Source: Pseudomaricurvus sp033283175 (GTDB taxonomy: Bacteria > Pseudomonadota > Gammaproteobacteria > Pseudomonadales > Cellvibrionaceae). Taken from it: a DNA stretch of 64,000 bases. Both the position numbers and the translations under genes were made by a program. The stretch lies in NCBI GenBank assembly GCA_033283175.1, contig JAWMQM010000003.1:591654-655653 (forward strand), in the 5' to 3' direction. Shown in pieces: positions 32,110 through 40,711 of this stretch (its first letter is position 1; each line of letters opens with the position of its first letter). The notes under the pieces are model-generated. The model made no database searches and was not told the DNA's origin. It saw only the letters and a list, made by a program, of their open reading frames with translations.

Positions 32110-32556
32110 ATGACTACACAAACCAACCGTGGCGAGCGCCTCATCAAAATTGTCCGCAACTGGGCGGATGACTACGAACAGATCTGCAAGCAGACGCAGG
32201 ATCGTGAATGTACGGCGGCAGATTTCGATCCGATTACAGCGGTTATTGCAACCGATGTGTTCACCCGTATCGGTGTTTTCAAGGATGAAGCGGACTGGCC
32301 GCTGTGTCTGGAGAAATATCTGCAGTTTGCAGGCACGTCCCTGTGGACGGGGAAGTTGCGCTTCATTCATGCCACCGACAATATTGTTTTTCAGGAGCTT
32401 GAGGAAACCATTACCCGGCCGCACGGAGAAAATGTGGTCTATACCATGTCCGTGTTTGAGTTTAACGATGATGACAAGGTGACCGCTCTCAGGGTGTATA
32501 TGCAACAGGCCCAGGAAGAGAAAAATGTCCTGATTCTGGGTACTGAAAAAAAATAA
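32110..32556 (+). CDS. SnoaL-like / NTF2-fold protein
   Basis: 148 residues. Similar in layout to the protein at 949: a helical N-terminus with EWAxxY/NWADDYE and a strand-rich C-terminus with NVVYTMSVFEFNDDDKVTALRVYMQQA. I start at ATG 32110 because AAGGAG lies at about 32095-32100; longer upstream frames overlap the SDR gene and have no homology. Probably a small isomerase, cyclase or dehydratase-like protein on the same intermediate as the SDR. Not a Rieske beta subunit by any firm evidence, though that family shares the fold. Confidence 0.8.
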   Translation: MTTQTNRGERLIKIVRNWADDYEQICKQTQDRECTAADFDPITAVIATDVFTRIGVFKDEADWPLCLEKYLQFAGTSLWTGKLRFIHATDNIVFQELEETITRPHGENVVYTMSVFEFNDDDKVTALRVYMQQAQEEKNVLILGTEKK

Positions 32557-32689
32557 TAGTACTCCACTGCGCAATTGACCCGTGAAGTCAGTGTTGGTTT
32601 TCTGCTGTCTCTCAGAAGTTTATTCATGAAGTGACACATAACATAACCAGACAAGCGGTACTGTTTTGCCAAATGGGACAGGATCTATC

Positions 32690-33457
32690 ATGGCTAAAAT
32701 TCTGGAAGGAAAGACTGCGCTGGTTACCGGGGCATCGCGCGGCCTGGGTCGTGCGATAGCCGAAGAACTGGCACGGCAGGGCGCCTTGGTCGCCATCAAC
32801 TACGCGACGAACGATGCCGCAGCGCATGAAACCCTCGCCTCTATAGAGGCGGAGGGTGGGCAGGGATTTCTGCTCAAAGGCGCACAGGGTAGCCTCGCAG
32901 CCGCGGAGCAATTGGCAGCCGAGCTCGATGCACAGTTAAGCGACCGCACCGGTAGCACCGGCCTGGACATACTGATCAACAACGCAGGGGGTGGGCCGGT
33001 CGCCGATATCGATCATACTACGACGGAAATTTTTGAGCAGGTCGTCTCGGACAATATGCGGGCACCGTTTTACGTTACAAAAGTGCTGAAGCCGAGGCTG
33101 CGCAGAGGCGGCAGCGTTCTGTTTATGAGTTCACTGGGCGCCAGACATTCACGCCCTCAGTTTGTCGTCTATGCCATGAGCAAGTCCGCCGTTGAGACCT
33201 TTACCTTTGTGATGGCCAAGGAACTGGGACCGCGCGGCATCACGGTGAACTGCATTATGCCGGGGCTCATCGCGTCGGATGCCAACGCCGACCTGCGCGC
33301 AGATCCTGTGGCTCGAAAACATTTTGAGGAAAATGTGTTGTTGGGGCGGCTGGGGGAGCCTTCCGACCTGTCCGGTGTCGCCCTGGCGCTGGTCTCACCA
33401 CAGATGGGGTACGTAACAGGACAGGTCATCGAAGTCAGTGGTGGCCTGTTTTTCTAG
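32690..33457 (+). CDS. SDR-family NAD(P)-dependent oxidoreductase
   Basis: 255 residues of the classical type: TGASRGLGRAIA, NNAGGG, MSSLGA, YAMSK (Y-x3-K) and GYVTGQVIEVSGG. The serine-to-tyrosine spacing and the extended loop AELDAQLSDRTGSTGLD are unusual but fit FabG-like SDRs. ATG 32690 follows AGGA. Between a SnoaL-like gene and a Rieske oxygenase gene on the same strand. Substrate unknown. Confidence 0.93.
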   Translation: MAKILEGKTALVTGASRGLGRAIAEELARQGALVAINYATNDAAAHETLASIEAEGGQGFLLKGAQGSLAAAEQLAAELDAQLSDRTGSTGLDILINNAGGGPVADIDHTTTEIFEQVVSDNMRAPFYVTKVLKPRLRRGGSVLFMSSLGARHSRPQFVVYAMSKSAVETFTFVMAKELGPRGITVNCIMPGLIASDANADLRADPVARKHFEENVLLGRLGEPSDLSGVALALVSPQMGYVTGQVIEVSGGLFF

Positions 33458-33635
33458 GTTTCGGCGCATTTGCGAATAGTGTGATGAGATGGTACGCAAA
33501 CGGTGCGGTCCCCCGAGGTTGGCGTGCGGTTGATGCAGATGCCTGAGGAATTCCGCCGGCAAGTGCGGTAGCGTGAAAGATCGGCTCAGAGCTGTGATCG
33601 TGACTTTGATTCGATAGTCTAATTTGGAGGGAACT

Positions 33636-35009
33636 ATGAACAACTCCCATTCTGGCGTGGAAGCGATATCGGCCCCGGTGATCGTTCCTGCCGAGGCCTA
33701 CATCTCCGCGGAGTACGTCCGGGCGGAGGGTGAGAAACTGTGGCCCAAAGTCTGGCAAATCGCCTGCCGTGCAGAAGAGCTTGAGAATGTAGGTGACTAC
33801 GTTACCTACGACATTCTTGATGAATCCATTATCGTTGTGCGCTCGGCGGTGGACAAAATTTCAGCCTACTACAATGTTTGCCAGCATCGGGGACGCCGGC
33901 TCACTGAGGGCTGTGGACACTCCAAACGCTTCTATTGTCGCTTTCACGGCTGGTCCTGGAATCTCGATGGCTCCAATCACTCTGTGCTTGATGAGGAGGA
34001 TTGGGGCGGTACTCTGGATGCCGAGGACATCCGGCTGCCGGCAGTCAAGGCGGAAACCTGGGGTGGCTGGGTCTGGATCAACATGGATCCGGACAGTGAA
34101 TCACTGGCCGAATTCCTGGGTGAGGCTAAAGATTTACTGGATCCCTTTGATCTGGACAAAATGCGTTTCAAGTGGCGTCAGTGGCTCTATTTCCCCTGCA
34201 ACTGGAAAACCGCGCTGGAGGCATTCAGCGAAAGCTACCATGTGCACGCATCCCATCCACAGCTGAATCGCTGGGTAAGTTACAAAAACTGGAGTCGTGC
34301 AGTTGGGCTGCATGGCCACCACGGTGTCCTCAGGCCCCGCGACAGCGGTGATCCGGAACAGGGCGGCTCCGGCTTTCTCGGTGTTAATGTTCGTGGTGAT
34401 GCGGATGCACGCGTCGCTGCCATCGAGCAGATTGAGGAAATGGTGCGTACTCTGGATGCGACTACGCCCCGCAGTGTCGTGGCTGCGGCGAGGCGACTGA
34501 TTGAGGAGTTGCCGGAGGGGACATCGGCAGCGGATGTCTCTGCGCACCTGATGGCTTCCGCCAGACGCGATGATGAGGCGCGTGGCATACGCTGGCCTGA
34601 GATTACTCCAGAGCAACTGCAGGCGGCTGGCTACGATTGGCACCTGTTTCCAAATTCGGTGGTGCTGCCGAGCCTGACCTCTGCACTCTGTTACCGTGCC
34701 AGGCCCAATGGCTATGACCCGGACAGCTGCATCTTTGAAGTCTGCGCTCTGGAGCGTTTTGCTGACGGTGAAGCACCGGAGACCGGGTGGGTATACGAAC
34801 CCGATCAGAGCGAGGAAAAGTGGCGGCTGATTCTGACTCAGGACTTCAGCAATATGCCCGAGGTCCAGCGGGGCATGAAGTCGAAAGGCTATAGAGGCGC
34901 AAGGACCAATCCAGTGGAGGAGGTGGCCATTTCCCATTTCCACGAAGTCCTGTCGCGTTATATGGGCACCGGAGCACCTTTCCCGGCCAAACAGCACGAC
35001 AGCCAATAA
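33636..35009 (+). CDS. Rieske non-haem iron oxygenase, alpha subunit
   Basis: 457 residues. Rieske ligands C82-x-H84 (CQHRGR) and C101-x2-H104 (CRFHGW); the mononuclear iron site is in NWKTALEAFSESYHVHASHP (His, His, with a downstream acid expected). Length and pattern match the aromatic ring-hydroxylating/ketosteroid-hydroxylase type alpha subunits. GGAGGG lies before ATG 33636. No beta subunit, ferredoxin or reductase is adjacent, so it may be an alpha3-type enzyme using shared electron carriers. The next gene is a KstD-like flavoprotein, a pairing that resembles steroid ring attack. A paralogous oxygenase is at 41548. Confidence 0.94.
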   Translation: MNNSHSGVEAISAPVIVPAEAYISAEYVRAEGEKLWPKVWQIACRAEELENVGDYVTYDILDESIIVVRSAVDKISAYYNVCQHRGRRLTEGCGHSKRFYCRFHGWSWNLDGSNHSVLDEEDWGGTLDAEDIRLPAVKAETWGGWVWINMDPDSESLAEFLGEAKDLLDPFDLDKMRFKWRQWLYFPCNWKTALEAFSESYHVHASHPQLNRWVSYKNWSRAVGLHGHHGVLRPRDSGDPEQGGSGFLGVNVRGDADARVAAIEQIEEMVRTLDATTPRSVVAAARRLIEELPEGTSAADVSAHLMASARRDDEARGIRWPEITPEQLQAAGYDWHLFPNSVVLPSLTSALCYRARPNGYDPDSCIFEVCALERFADGEAPETGWVYEPDQSEEKWRLILTQDFSNMPEVQRGMKSKGYRGARTNPVEEVAISHFHEVLSRYMGTGAPFPAKQHDSQ

Positions 35010-35088
35010 CACCAGTGGCGTTGTGGTTGCGTTAGGGGCCATCGGTGAGGATGCGATTGCCGCCGACAATAACAATAAAGTGAAACGC

Positions 35089-36720
35089 ATGTCAGGATTT
35101 GATTTTGTGGTTGTAGGAAGCGGAGCTGGTGGTCTGGCAGCGGCGATTACCGCCAGGCTGCAGGGACTCAGACCGCTGCTGTTGGAGAAAACCGAGCTGC
35201 TGGGAGGCTCCTCGGTCATGTCCGGCGGAGTATTGTGGCTGCCAAATAACCCGCTTATGAAACGGGAAGGAATCCACGACTCGCGGGAAGACGCGCTGCG
35301 CTATATGGAAAATTTTGTGGAGCGGGTGTGCGCCTACTCCAGTCCGGCTCGGCGCGAGGCCTATCTCGACAATATCCAGCCGATGATTGAACAGATGGAG
35401 GCGCAGGGTATGAGGTACCTGCGCTGCCCAGGCTATAGCGACTATTACGATTTGCTTCCCGGTGGTAATGCGGTGGGGCGCTCGATCCAGGCCGAGCTGT
35501 TTGATGCCAACCGCCTGGGGGCGTGGAAGTCCCGCCTGCGCCTGCCCTACGTTGCTCTGCCGGTGCGGACCTCGGAGGGGGCGCAACTCATGTCGGCTGG
35601 CTATTCATGGCAGGGCAGGTGGATGATGGCAAGAGTGGCTGCCCGCTATTTGGCGGGGCGCCTCTCGGGCCGGCAAGTGCTGGGGAGTGGCGGTGCGCTG
35701 CAGGGACGGATGTTGGAAATAGCTCTGAGGCTGGGAGTCGATATCTGGACGGGCGCGGCTCTGGAGGATCTCGATTGTCGCAATGGCCGGGTAGAAGGGG
35801 TCCATATCTCCCGGCAGGGACAACCGCAGACAATTGCCGCCCCCAGGGGGGTGCTGGTTTGTGCCGGGGGATTCTCCCATAACGCTGCCATGCGCCAACA
35901 GTACCAGCGCCATCCGATATCAGATGAATGGACCCATGCCAATCCGGGGGATACCGGCGAACCCATAGTAGCGATGGCTCGAGCCGGGGCTGGACTGGCG
36001 CTAATGGAGGAATCCTGGTGGCTGCCGACCTGGCGTGGCCCTGACAATAAAGAACAGATTGTGCCAGAGCTGGCCAAGCCCCACGGAATACTGGTTGATC
36101 ACGCAGGGCGCCGTATGGTCAATGAGGCGAACTCCTATATGGAAATCGGTCGCGCCATGTACGAGCGTCATGCGCAGACGCCGGCCATTCCAGCTTGGCT
36201 GGTAATGGATGCCCGCGCCAGAGAGCGGTATCTGTTTGCGATGAAGATGCCCGGAAAATTTCCGCCTAACTGGCTCGACGGGGGCTATATCAAGCACGAC
36301 GACACCATTGCAGGGCTGGCTGAAAAATGCGGTATCGATGTCCAGGGCCTTGAGGCCACCATTGGGCGATTTAATAAATTTGCCGAAGCTGGTGAGGATA
36401 GGGATTTTGGGCGGGGGAAAAGCGCGTACAACCGCTATTATGCTGACCGCACCCATAAACCCAATTCCTCACTTGGCACCATAGCCCAGCCCCCATTTTG
36501 GGCGGCGCCACTTTACCCCGGCGATGTGGGTACCTGTGGCGGAGTGATGACGAATGAACTTGCTCAGGTGCTGCGCAGCGATGGCAGTGTCATAGACGGT
36601 TTGTACGCTGCAGGTAACTGTGCGGCCTCGCTCTGCGGTCCTCATTACGTCGGTGCAGGGCAGAGCATCGGTTGCTCCAGTGTGTTCGGTTACATCGCAG
36701 CGAAGACAGTCGCATGTTGA
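35089..36720 (+). CDS. FAD-dependent 3-ketosteroid-delta1-dehydrogenase-like flavoprotein
   Basis: About 543 residues of the KstD/fumarate-reductase flavoprotein family. N-terminal FAD motif VVVGSGAGGLAAA, LLEKTELLGGSS, the long substrate domain, and the C-terminal GLYAAGNCAASLCGPHYVGAGQSIG, which matches the family GNxxA...YxGxGxxxG block. The family introduces double bonds alpha to a ketone in steroids or reduces related bonds. Start ATG 35089 (weak ribosome site); GTG 35023 would only add an unconserved stretch. Preceded 80 bp upstream by the Rieske gene. Whether the substrate is a steroid is not proven; similar flavoproteins act on other ketones. Confidence 0.85.
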   Translation: MSGFDFVVVGSGAGGLAAAITARLQGLRPLLLEKTELLGGSSVMSGGVLWLPNNPLMKREGIHDSREDALRYMENFVERVCAYSSPARREAYLDNIQPMIEQMEAQGMRYLRCPGYSDYYDLLPGGNAVGRSIQAELFDANRLGAWKSRLRLPYVALPVRTSEGAQLMSAGYSWQGRWMMARVAARYLAGRLSGRQVLGSGGALQGRMLEIALRLGVDIWTGAALEDLDCRNGRVEGVHISRQGQPQTIAAPRGVLVCAGGFSHNAAMRQQYQRHPISDEWTHANPGDTGEPIVAMARAGAGLALMEESWWLPTWRGPDNKEQIVPELAKPHGILVDHAGRRMVNEANSYMEIGRAMYERHAQTPAIPAWLVMDARARERYLFAMKMPGKFPPNWLDGGYIKHDDTIAGLAEKCGIDVQGLEATIGRFNKFAEAGEDRDFGRGKSAYNRYYADRTHKPNSSLGTIAQPPFWAAPLYPGDVGTCGGVMTNELAQVLRSDGSVIDGLYAAGNCAASLCGPHYVGAGQSIGCSSVFGYIAAKTVAC

Positions 36721-36747
36721 TTACTGCGCCGCAGCACTGATCCGTAC

Positions 36748-37131
36748 TTAGTCTGGCGTGGGAGCGCACCAGGCGACCAGCTTGTTGCCGCAGGTATCGC
36801 GGACATAAGCGGCGTAACTTCCGGGGATGGCATCACGGGGCCCTGGGGCACCAGCGTCACTGCCGCCGTTGCTGAGTGCGGCTGCGTGAAAGGCGTTGAC
36901 AGCCTCTTTGGAAGGGGCGATCAGGCCGATCGTACCACCGTTGGCGCAGGTGGCTGGTTCTCCGTTCAGGGGTTTGGTGATCATTAGCGGTAAGGTTGCC
37001 GATTGATAGATGATCCGGCTGCCGTCAGGTGTCACCATACCCGGTTGGTGGCCAAGTGCTGCCAGGGTGGCATCGTAGAATCGTTTTGCGGCTGGAATAT
37101 CATCGCTGCCTAGAACTACATGACTAAACAT
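36748..37131 (-). CDS. VOC/glyoxalase-family protein
   Basis: 127 residues with the vicinal-oxygen-chelate fold: FSHVVLGSDDIPAAKRFYDATLAALG at the start and AYVRDTCGNKLVAWC at the end. This type is common next to oxidative genes but has no certain reaction. It lies convergent to the KstD-like gene with only 27 bp between. Start at ATG 37129-37131; a longer frame upstream is not supported. Confidence 0.85.
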   Translation of the reverse strand: MFSHVVLGSDDIPAAKRFYDATLAALGHQPGMVTPDGSRIIYQSATLPLMITKPLNGEPATCANGGTIGLIAPSKEAVNAFHAAALSNGGSDAGAPGPRDAIPGSYAAYVRDTCGNKLVAWCAPTPD

Positions 37132-37364
37132 TACTATTGCCTCTATGGATGTGCTGTTAAGACGTGAATACCCTTTCGTGTGCTGTGGTAGGGCGATTGC
37201 TACTGTTCTGAGTTGATCAGAGTTTGCTATCATACCGACGAACAGCGAGCTGTGGAACGATTCGATCACCCAGGGTGAGTCGTTTATGCCGTGCAAAACA
37301 GACGGAAAAATGCAATTGCCCGATCGAAGGTATCCAAACCTGAAAGAGGATCTTAGAGAGTCTT

Positions 37365-38021
37365 ATGCCAGAGTCCACCGACACCAAGTCCGTAATTGAG
37401 CGGCGCCAACAGGAAATTTTGGGGCAGCCACCCCGTATTCCTACCCCTTATGATAACGAAGATGTAATTCGGGCTTCCCAGCAGCACGTAGCCAAATTGA
37501 AAACCACCGGTGGCGGCGCTGAATCTGTAGATCCTGGCTCAATCGATATCAAGCATATACCGGAGATGGTTGTTGCGCTGATGGGCTGTCACCCGGAGTT
37601 GTACGAAAATGTGGCTGATGTTTCGGTCGCGTTGATGGCCAAATCCTGTCTGCCCCGGCGCGATCTGGAGCTGGTGGTTTTGCGCACAGATTGGCTGTGC
37701 CAATCACCCTACAACTGGGGAGAGCATGTCACGATTGCCAAGCGTTTTGGTGTGACCGAAGACGAAATTGAGCGCATTACTCAGGGCTCTGACGCGGAGG
37801 GCTGGAGTGCCCATGATCGGGCGTTGGTACGGGCCGCGGAAGAATTGCATGGTAATGCTATGTTATCTGACGGGGTGTGGTCCGAGCTTGCCAAAACATT
37901 TAGTGAGAAGCAGCTGTTCGAGCTAATCGTATTGGTGGGTCAGTTTACCTTGGTTACCTATTTTCAGAATTCTCTGCGTTTTCGTCTCGCTGGTGACGGA
38001 AAAGGCCTGCTTGAGCGGTGA
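37365..38021 (+). CDS. Carboxymuconolactone decarboxylase (CMD)-family protein
   Basis: 218 residues. Core CLPRRDLELVVLRTDWLCQSPYNWGEH, matching the CMD pattern with R-x2-E-x5-R-x13-W-x-H. The AhpD CxxC is absent (only single cysteines). GAGAG precedes ATG 37365. It is a second, more distant relative of the CMD protein at 3162 and stands alone between divergent and convergent neighbours. Decarboxylation of a beta-keto or muconolactone-like intermediate is possible but not shown. Confidence 0.83.
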   Translation: MPESTDTKSVIERRQQEILGQPPRIPTPYDNEDVIRASQQHVAKLKTTGGGAESVDPGSIDIKHIPEMVVALMGCHPELYENVADVSVALMAKSCLPRRDLELVVLRTDWLCQSPYNWGEHVTIAKRFGVTEDEIERITQGSDAEGWSAHDRALVRAAEELHGNAMLSDGVWSELAKTFSEKQLFELIVLVGQFTLVTYFQNSLRFRLAGDGKGLLER

Positions 38022-38174
38022 GGGTGCCTGCGATCACGGGCTCCAGGCCCCGATGCCCGGAGCCGGATTCCTGATAATTACCGGTAATACTTTCCGCTAG
38101 TGGTTTTTACGGGAACTAAACTCGCTGCATGTATTGGGGGCTGGCTGTCAATCGGGTACCTGGTTGATGTTTAC

Positions 38175-38972
38175 TTACCGGGTGGCTTGAGTGGTGGTCT
38201 CGGCTGCTGGAGTATTCCGGCGCTTTTTCAGGCGCTCGAAATCCTGTTCCATTCTGGGGCGTAAGGTCTTGAAAGCCCTGTCCCATATGGTGGTGAAACC
38301 GCCGTAGTTGCAGGAAAAATACTGATGGTGCTGGTCGTGGAAAATGGGGCTTTGCATCCACTTGCTGTACCAGCGCTTGTACCACCAGCCAGGCATGAAA
38401 TCGTAACCGCTGTGTACGTATAGTCCCATCACTGTCGCCAGCGGCAGGATCAGATAGGTGGACTGTTCATGAACGGTAAAAACAGCCAGAAAAATCGGAA
38501 TGATAAGACCCTCGGCAATACCCTCTACCGGTGTCATGGACGAGGAGCTGAGAGGGTTTGGCTGTACGGACACATGGTGTGTTTTATGAAACCAGCGATA
38601 CAGGGGTTCCGTATGCAGCAGCCTGTGAACCGTGTAGAAGTACAGATCGAAAATGAAAAAGTAGAGCGCGAACTCGATCAGGATTATATACCACGCCGCA
38701 GGACTATGGTTGGTTTCGATAAACCCGTGCTTCACCAGCACGCCGGACAGGTAGGTCAGAACAATCGCGGTGGTCGCCAGGTTAAATGCTGACCAGGAGA
38801 GTTCGTGTTTTAGCAGCGATGCTCGCAATTTTCGTGTCTGGATTTTGTTACTGCGGACCGGACTGAAATATCTGGCCAGCCCGGCCAGTGCGCCACGAAG
38901 AACAAACACCATAATCCAGGTGTTGACAATGGCGTTGCCAGTGTCGAAGAAAATCCGGTACAGCTGTTCCAT
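38175..38972 (-). CDS. Sterol desaturase / fatty acid hydroxylase family membrane protein
   Basis: 265 residues with several membrane segments. The three histidine clusters of di-iron membrane hydroxylases are present: HRLLH, HKTHH and HDQHH (with an additional H in the HSGYDFMPGWW region). The family inserts oxygen into or desaturates sterols, carotenoids, fatty acids and sphingolipids. I chose ATG 38970-38972, preceded by AGGA; a longer frame would overlap the ferredoxin gene. It is the last gene of a minus-strand operon P450-ferredoxin-hydroxylase, so it likely acts on the same hydrophobic compound. Confidence 0.9.
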   Translation of the reverse strand: MEQLYRIFFDTGNAIVNTWIMVFVLRGALAGLARYFSPVRSNKIQTRKLRASLLKHELSWSAFNLATTAIVLTYLSGVLVKHGFIETNHSPAAWYIILIEFALYFFIFDLYFYTVHRLLHTEPLYRWFHKTHHVSVQPNPLSSSSMTPVEGIAEGLIIPIFLAVFTVHEQSTYLILPLATVMGLYVHSGYDFMPGWWYKRWYSKWMQSPIFHDQHHQYFSCNYGGFTTIWDRAFKTLRPRMEQDFERLKKRRNTPAAETTTQATR

Positions 38973-39006
38973 AAGGTAATCCTGGAAACCAATTTCGGGG
39001 AGCGGA

Positions 39007-39330
39007 TCAGACCAGCTGGTCTTTGGGGGTTCTGACCACCAGCCCATCCATCTCTGTGGTCACAGTGACCTGGCAGCCCAGGCGACTGGATGGGCGAAAG
39101 TTGGTGCTGACTTCAATCATGCAAAGCTCCAGATCCGAGGGTGATCCGGTGAGCTGTTGCCAGCCTTCATCAATGTATAGGTGGCAGCTTCCACAAGCCA
39201 TGCCGCCGCCGCATTCACCGACGATACCTGCCAGTTGCTGGCTGACGGCAACCTCCATCAGTGATTGCCCCGGCTCAGCCTGCACTTGTTGTGGGCTGCC
39301 CTGGTGATCGATAAAAGTGATGGAAATCAT
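39007..39330 (-). CDS. [2Fe-2S] ferredoxin, putidaredoxin type
   Basis: 107 residues. Ligands C-x5-C-x2-C in CGGGMACGSCHLYID and C in LGCQVTV. Same type as the ferredoxin at 29572. It follows the P450cam-like gene by 39 bp, the arrangement of the camphor hydroxylase pair. It likely feeds the P450 at 39370. Its reductase is missing in this window. Confidence 0.95.
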   Translation of the reverse strand: MISITFIDHQGSPQQVQAEPGQSLMEVAVSQQLAGIVGECGGGMACGSCHLYIDEGWQQLTGSPSDLELCMIEVSTNFRPSSRLGCQVTVTTEMDGLVVRTPKDQLV

Positions 39331-39369
39331 GCGCTACAGTTCCTTGCGTGCGATTCAGAGGCCGGGGGT

Positions 39370-40572
39370 TCAGGACGAAGGGTGCAGGGTCAGAAGCAGG
39401 CGTTTAATGTGCATAATGTTGCCACCCTGCATGGAATCGCTGTCGGGTAGCAGCGAAAATTCGCCCATGTGCCTGAACCAGGCTTCGTAGAGGGCTCTGA
39501 GCTCCAGCCTCGCCAGGTGCATGCCCGCGCACATGTGGGCACCCGCACCGAAGGCCAGATGACGGGAATCCAGGGGCTTACCGTTGGTATCGTTGCTGCC
39601 GGCCCAGGAGATGTTCCAGACAATATCACCGGCTTTCAGCTGTACGCCGTGGAGCTCAGTATCCACTGCTACCATACGCTGGGTGTTCACAAAGGCGGTC
39701 TGGCGCAACAGGTCTTCTACCATCTCCGGGATCCGCTGCGGTTCGGCCCGCAACTGTTGCTGGAGTTCCGGATTTTGCGCCAACAGTCGCATGCCAAACG
39801 ACACGGCGTTGGTGACCGTATCCAGTCCTCCCAGAAACAGCACATAACAGATGGACATCAGCTGCTCCGGGGTAATGGTCTCCCCGTTGACCGTCTCTCC
39901 GATGAGATGACTGACCAGGTCGTCCCGCGGTTGCTGTCGGCGCTGCTCGATCAGTTCGTGCAAAATGCCCAGAATTTGGATGTTGGCATCAATGACTTCC
40001 GGTGAGGGGCCTGCGCCGGGGTTAGAGCCTCCGAGGACCAATACCGCAAGGGTTCGGAACTCATTAAAGCGCTCAAACGGTAAGCCCATCAACGCCATAA
40101 AAATGGAGATGGGCATGGGTTCGGCCACCTCTGCGACAAAGTCACACTGTGTTGCGCCTTGCAGAGACACGACGAACTCGTCGGCTTTCCGGCGAATAAC
40201 AGATTCCAGCTGTTTGACCTTTGCCGGTCCCAGATACTTGTTCAGAATCATGCGCCAGGGGCCGTGCTCGGGCGGATCCATGCCCAGCGGAATCATCTCC
40301 GGCCCGCCCTGTGACATGCTGCCTTTACTGATATGGGTACTGGTAAAGCGATCCGGGCTGCCCAGCACCTCCCGTATGGCATCCTTATCGAAAACCAGCC
40401 AGTGGCCGCCGTTATAACGTGAGTAGGCAATGGGCGGCGCGCTGTTGCGAACGTCATTCAGGCGCCGAAACAGATCTGATTTCAGCAGGAGATCGTTGGT
40501 GGCGTCGAAGTCGATAATCAACGCTTCCGGCACGTGCTCCATTGAGCGCGCAGGTGCACATATCTGATTCAT
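39370..40572 (-). CDS. Cytochrome P450, P450cam-like (CYP101-type)
   Basis: 400 residues. The I-helix FLGGLDTVTNAVSFGM matches the P450cam VGGLDTVVNFLSF block almost residue for residue, with the D-T pair intact. The K-helix ExxR region is EDLLRQ and the haem loop FGAGAHMCAG. Also shared: HGVQLKAGD. CYP101-like enzymes hydroxylate monoterpenes, ionones and related bicyclic compounds. GGAG precedes ATG 40572; upstream in-frame ATGs exist but have no ribosome site. First gene of the operon with the ferredoxin and the hydroxylase. The 16-bp palindrome at 40661 lies in its promoter region. Confidence 0.95.
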   Translation of the reverse strand: MNQICAPARSMEHVPEALIIDFDATNDLLLKSDLFRRLNDVRNSAPPIAYSRYNGGHWLVFDKDAIREVLGSPDRFTSTHISKGSMSQGGPEMIPLGMDPPEHGPWRMILNKYLGPAKVKQLESVIRRKADEFVVSLQGATQCDFVAEVAEPMPISIFMALMGLPFERFNEFRTLAVLVLGGSNPGAGPSPEVIDANIQILGILHELIEQRRQQPRDDLVSHLIGETVNGETITPEQLMSICYVLFLGGLDTVTNAVSFGMRLLAQNPELQQQLRAEPQRIPEMVEDLLRQTAFVNTQRMVAVDTELHGVQLKAGDIVWNISWAGSNDTNGKPLDSRHLAFGAGAHMCAGMHLARLELRALYEAWFRHMGEFSLLPDSDSMQGGNIMHIKRLLLTLHPSS

Positions 40573-40660
40573 CTTTGGCTCCATGAGTCTGGGCATTGTT
40601 ATTAGAATGACTCTGCCCTCCCAAGCGCAGAGGTTTCTGTTGGGGGGAGGGTGAATTTGG

Positions 40661-40676
40661 GTAAACCATGGTTTAC
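40661..40676. promoter_or_regulatory. 16-bp palindrome, probable TetR operator
   Basis: GTAAACCATGGTTTAC is a perfect palindrome between the divergent P450 (39370, minus) and TetR (40712, plus) genes. Position and length fit a repressor site controlling both. The half-site GTAAAC is shared with the LacI-type palindrome, perhaps by chance. Confidence 0.65.
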
Positions 40677-40711
40677 AATGTAATCACGGGTTTAACGAGA
40701 GTCAAGTTCAG

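Noticed and set aside
34134..35219. Minus-strand open frame of 361 codons
   Set aside because: Antisense to the Rieske gene and the start of the KstD-like gene; both have strong motifs on the plus strand.
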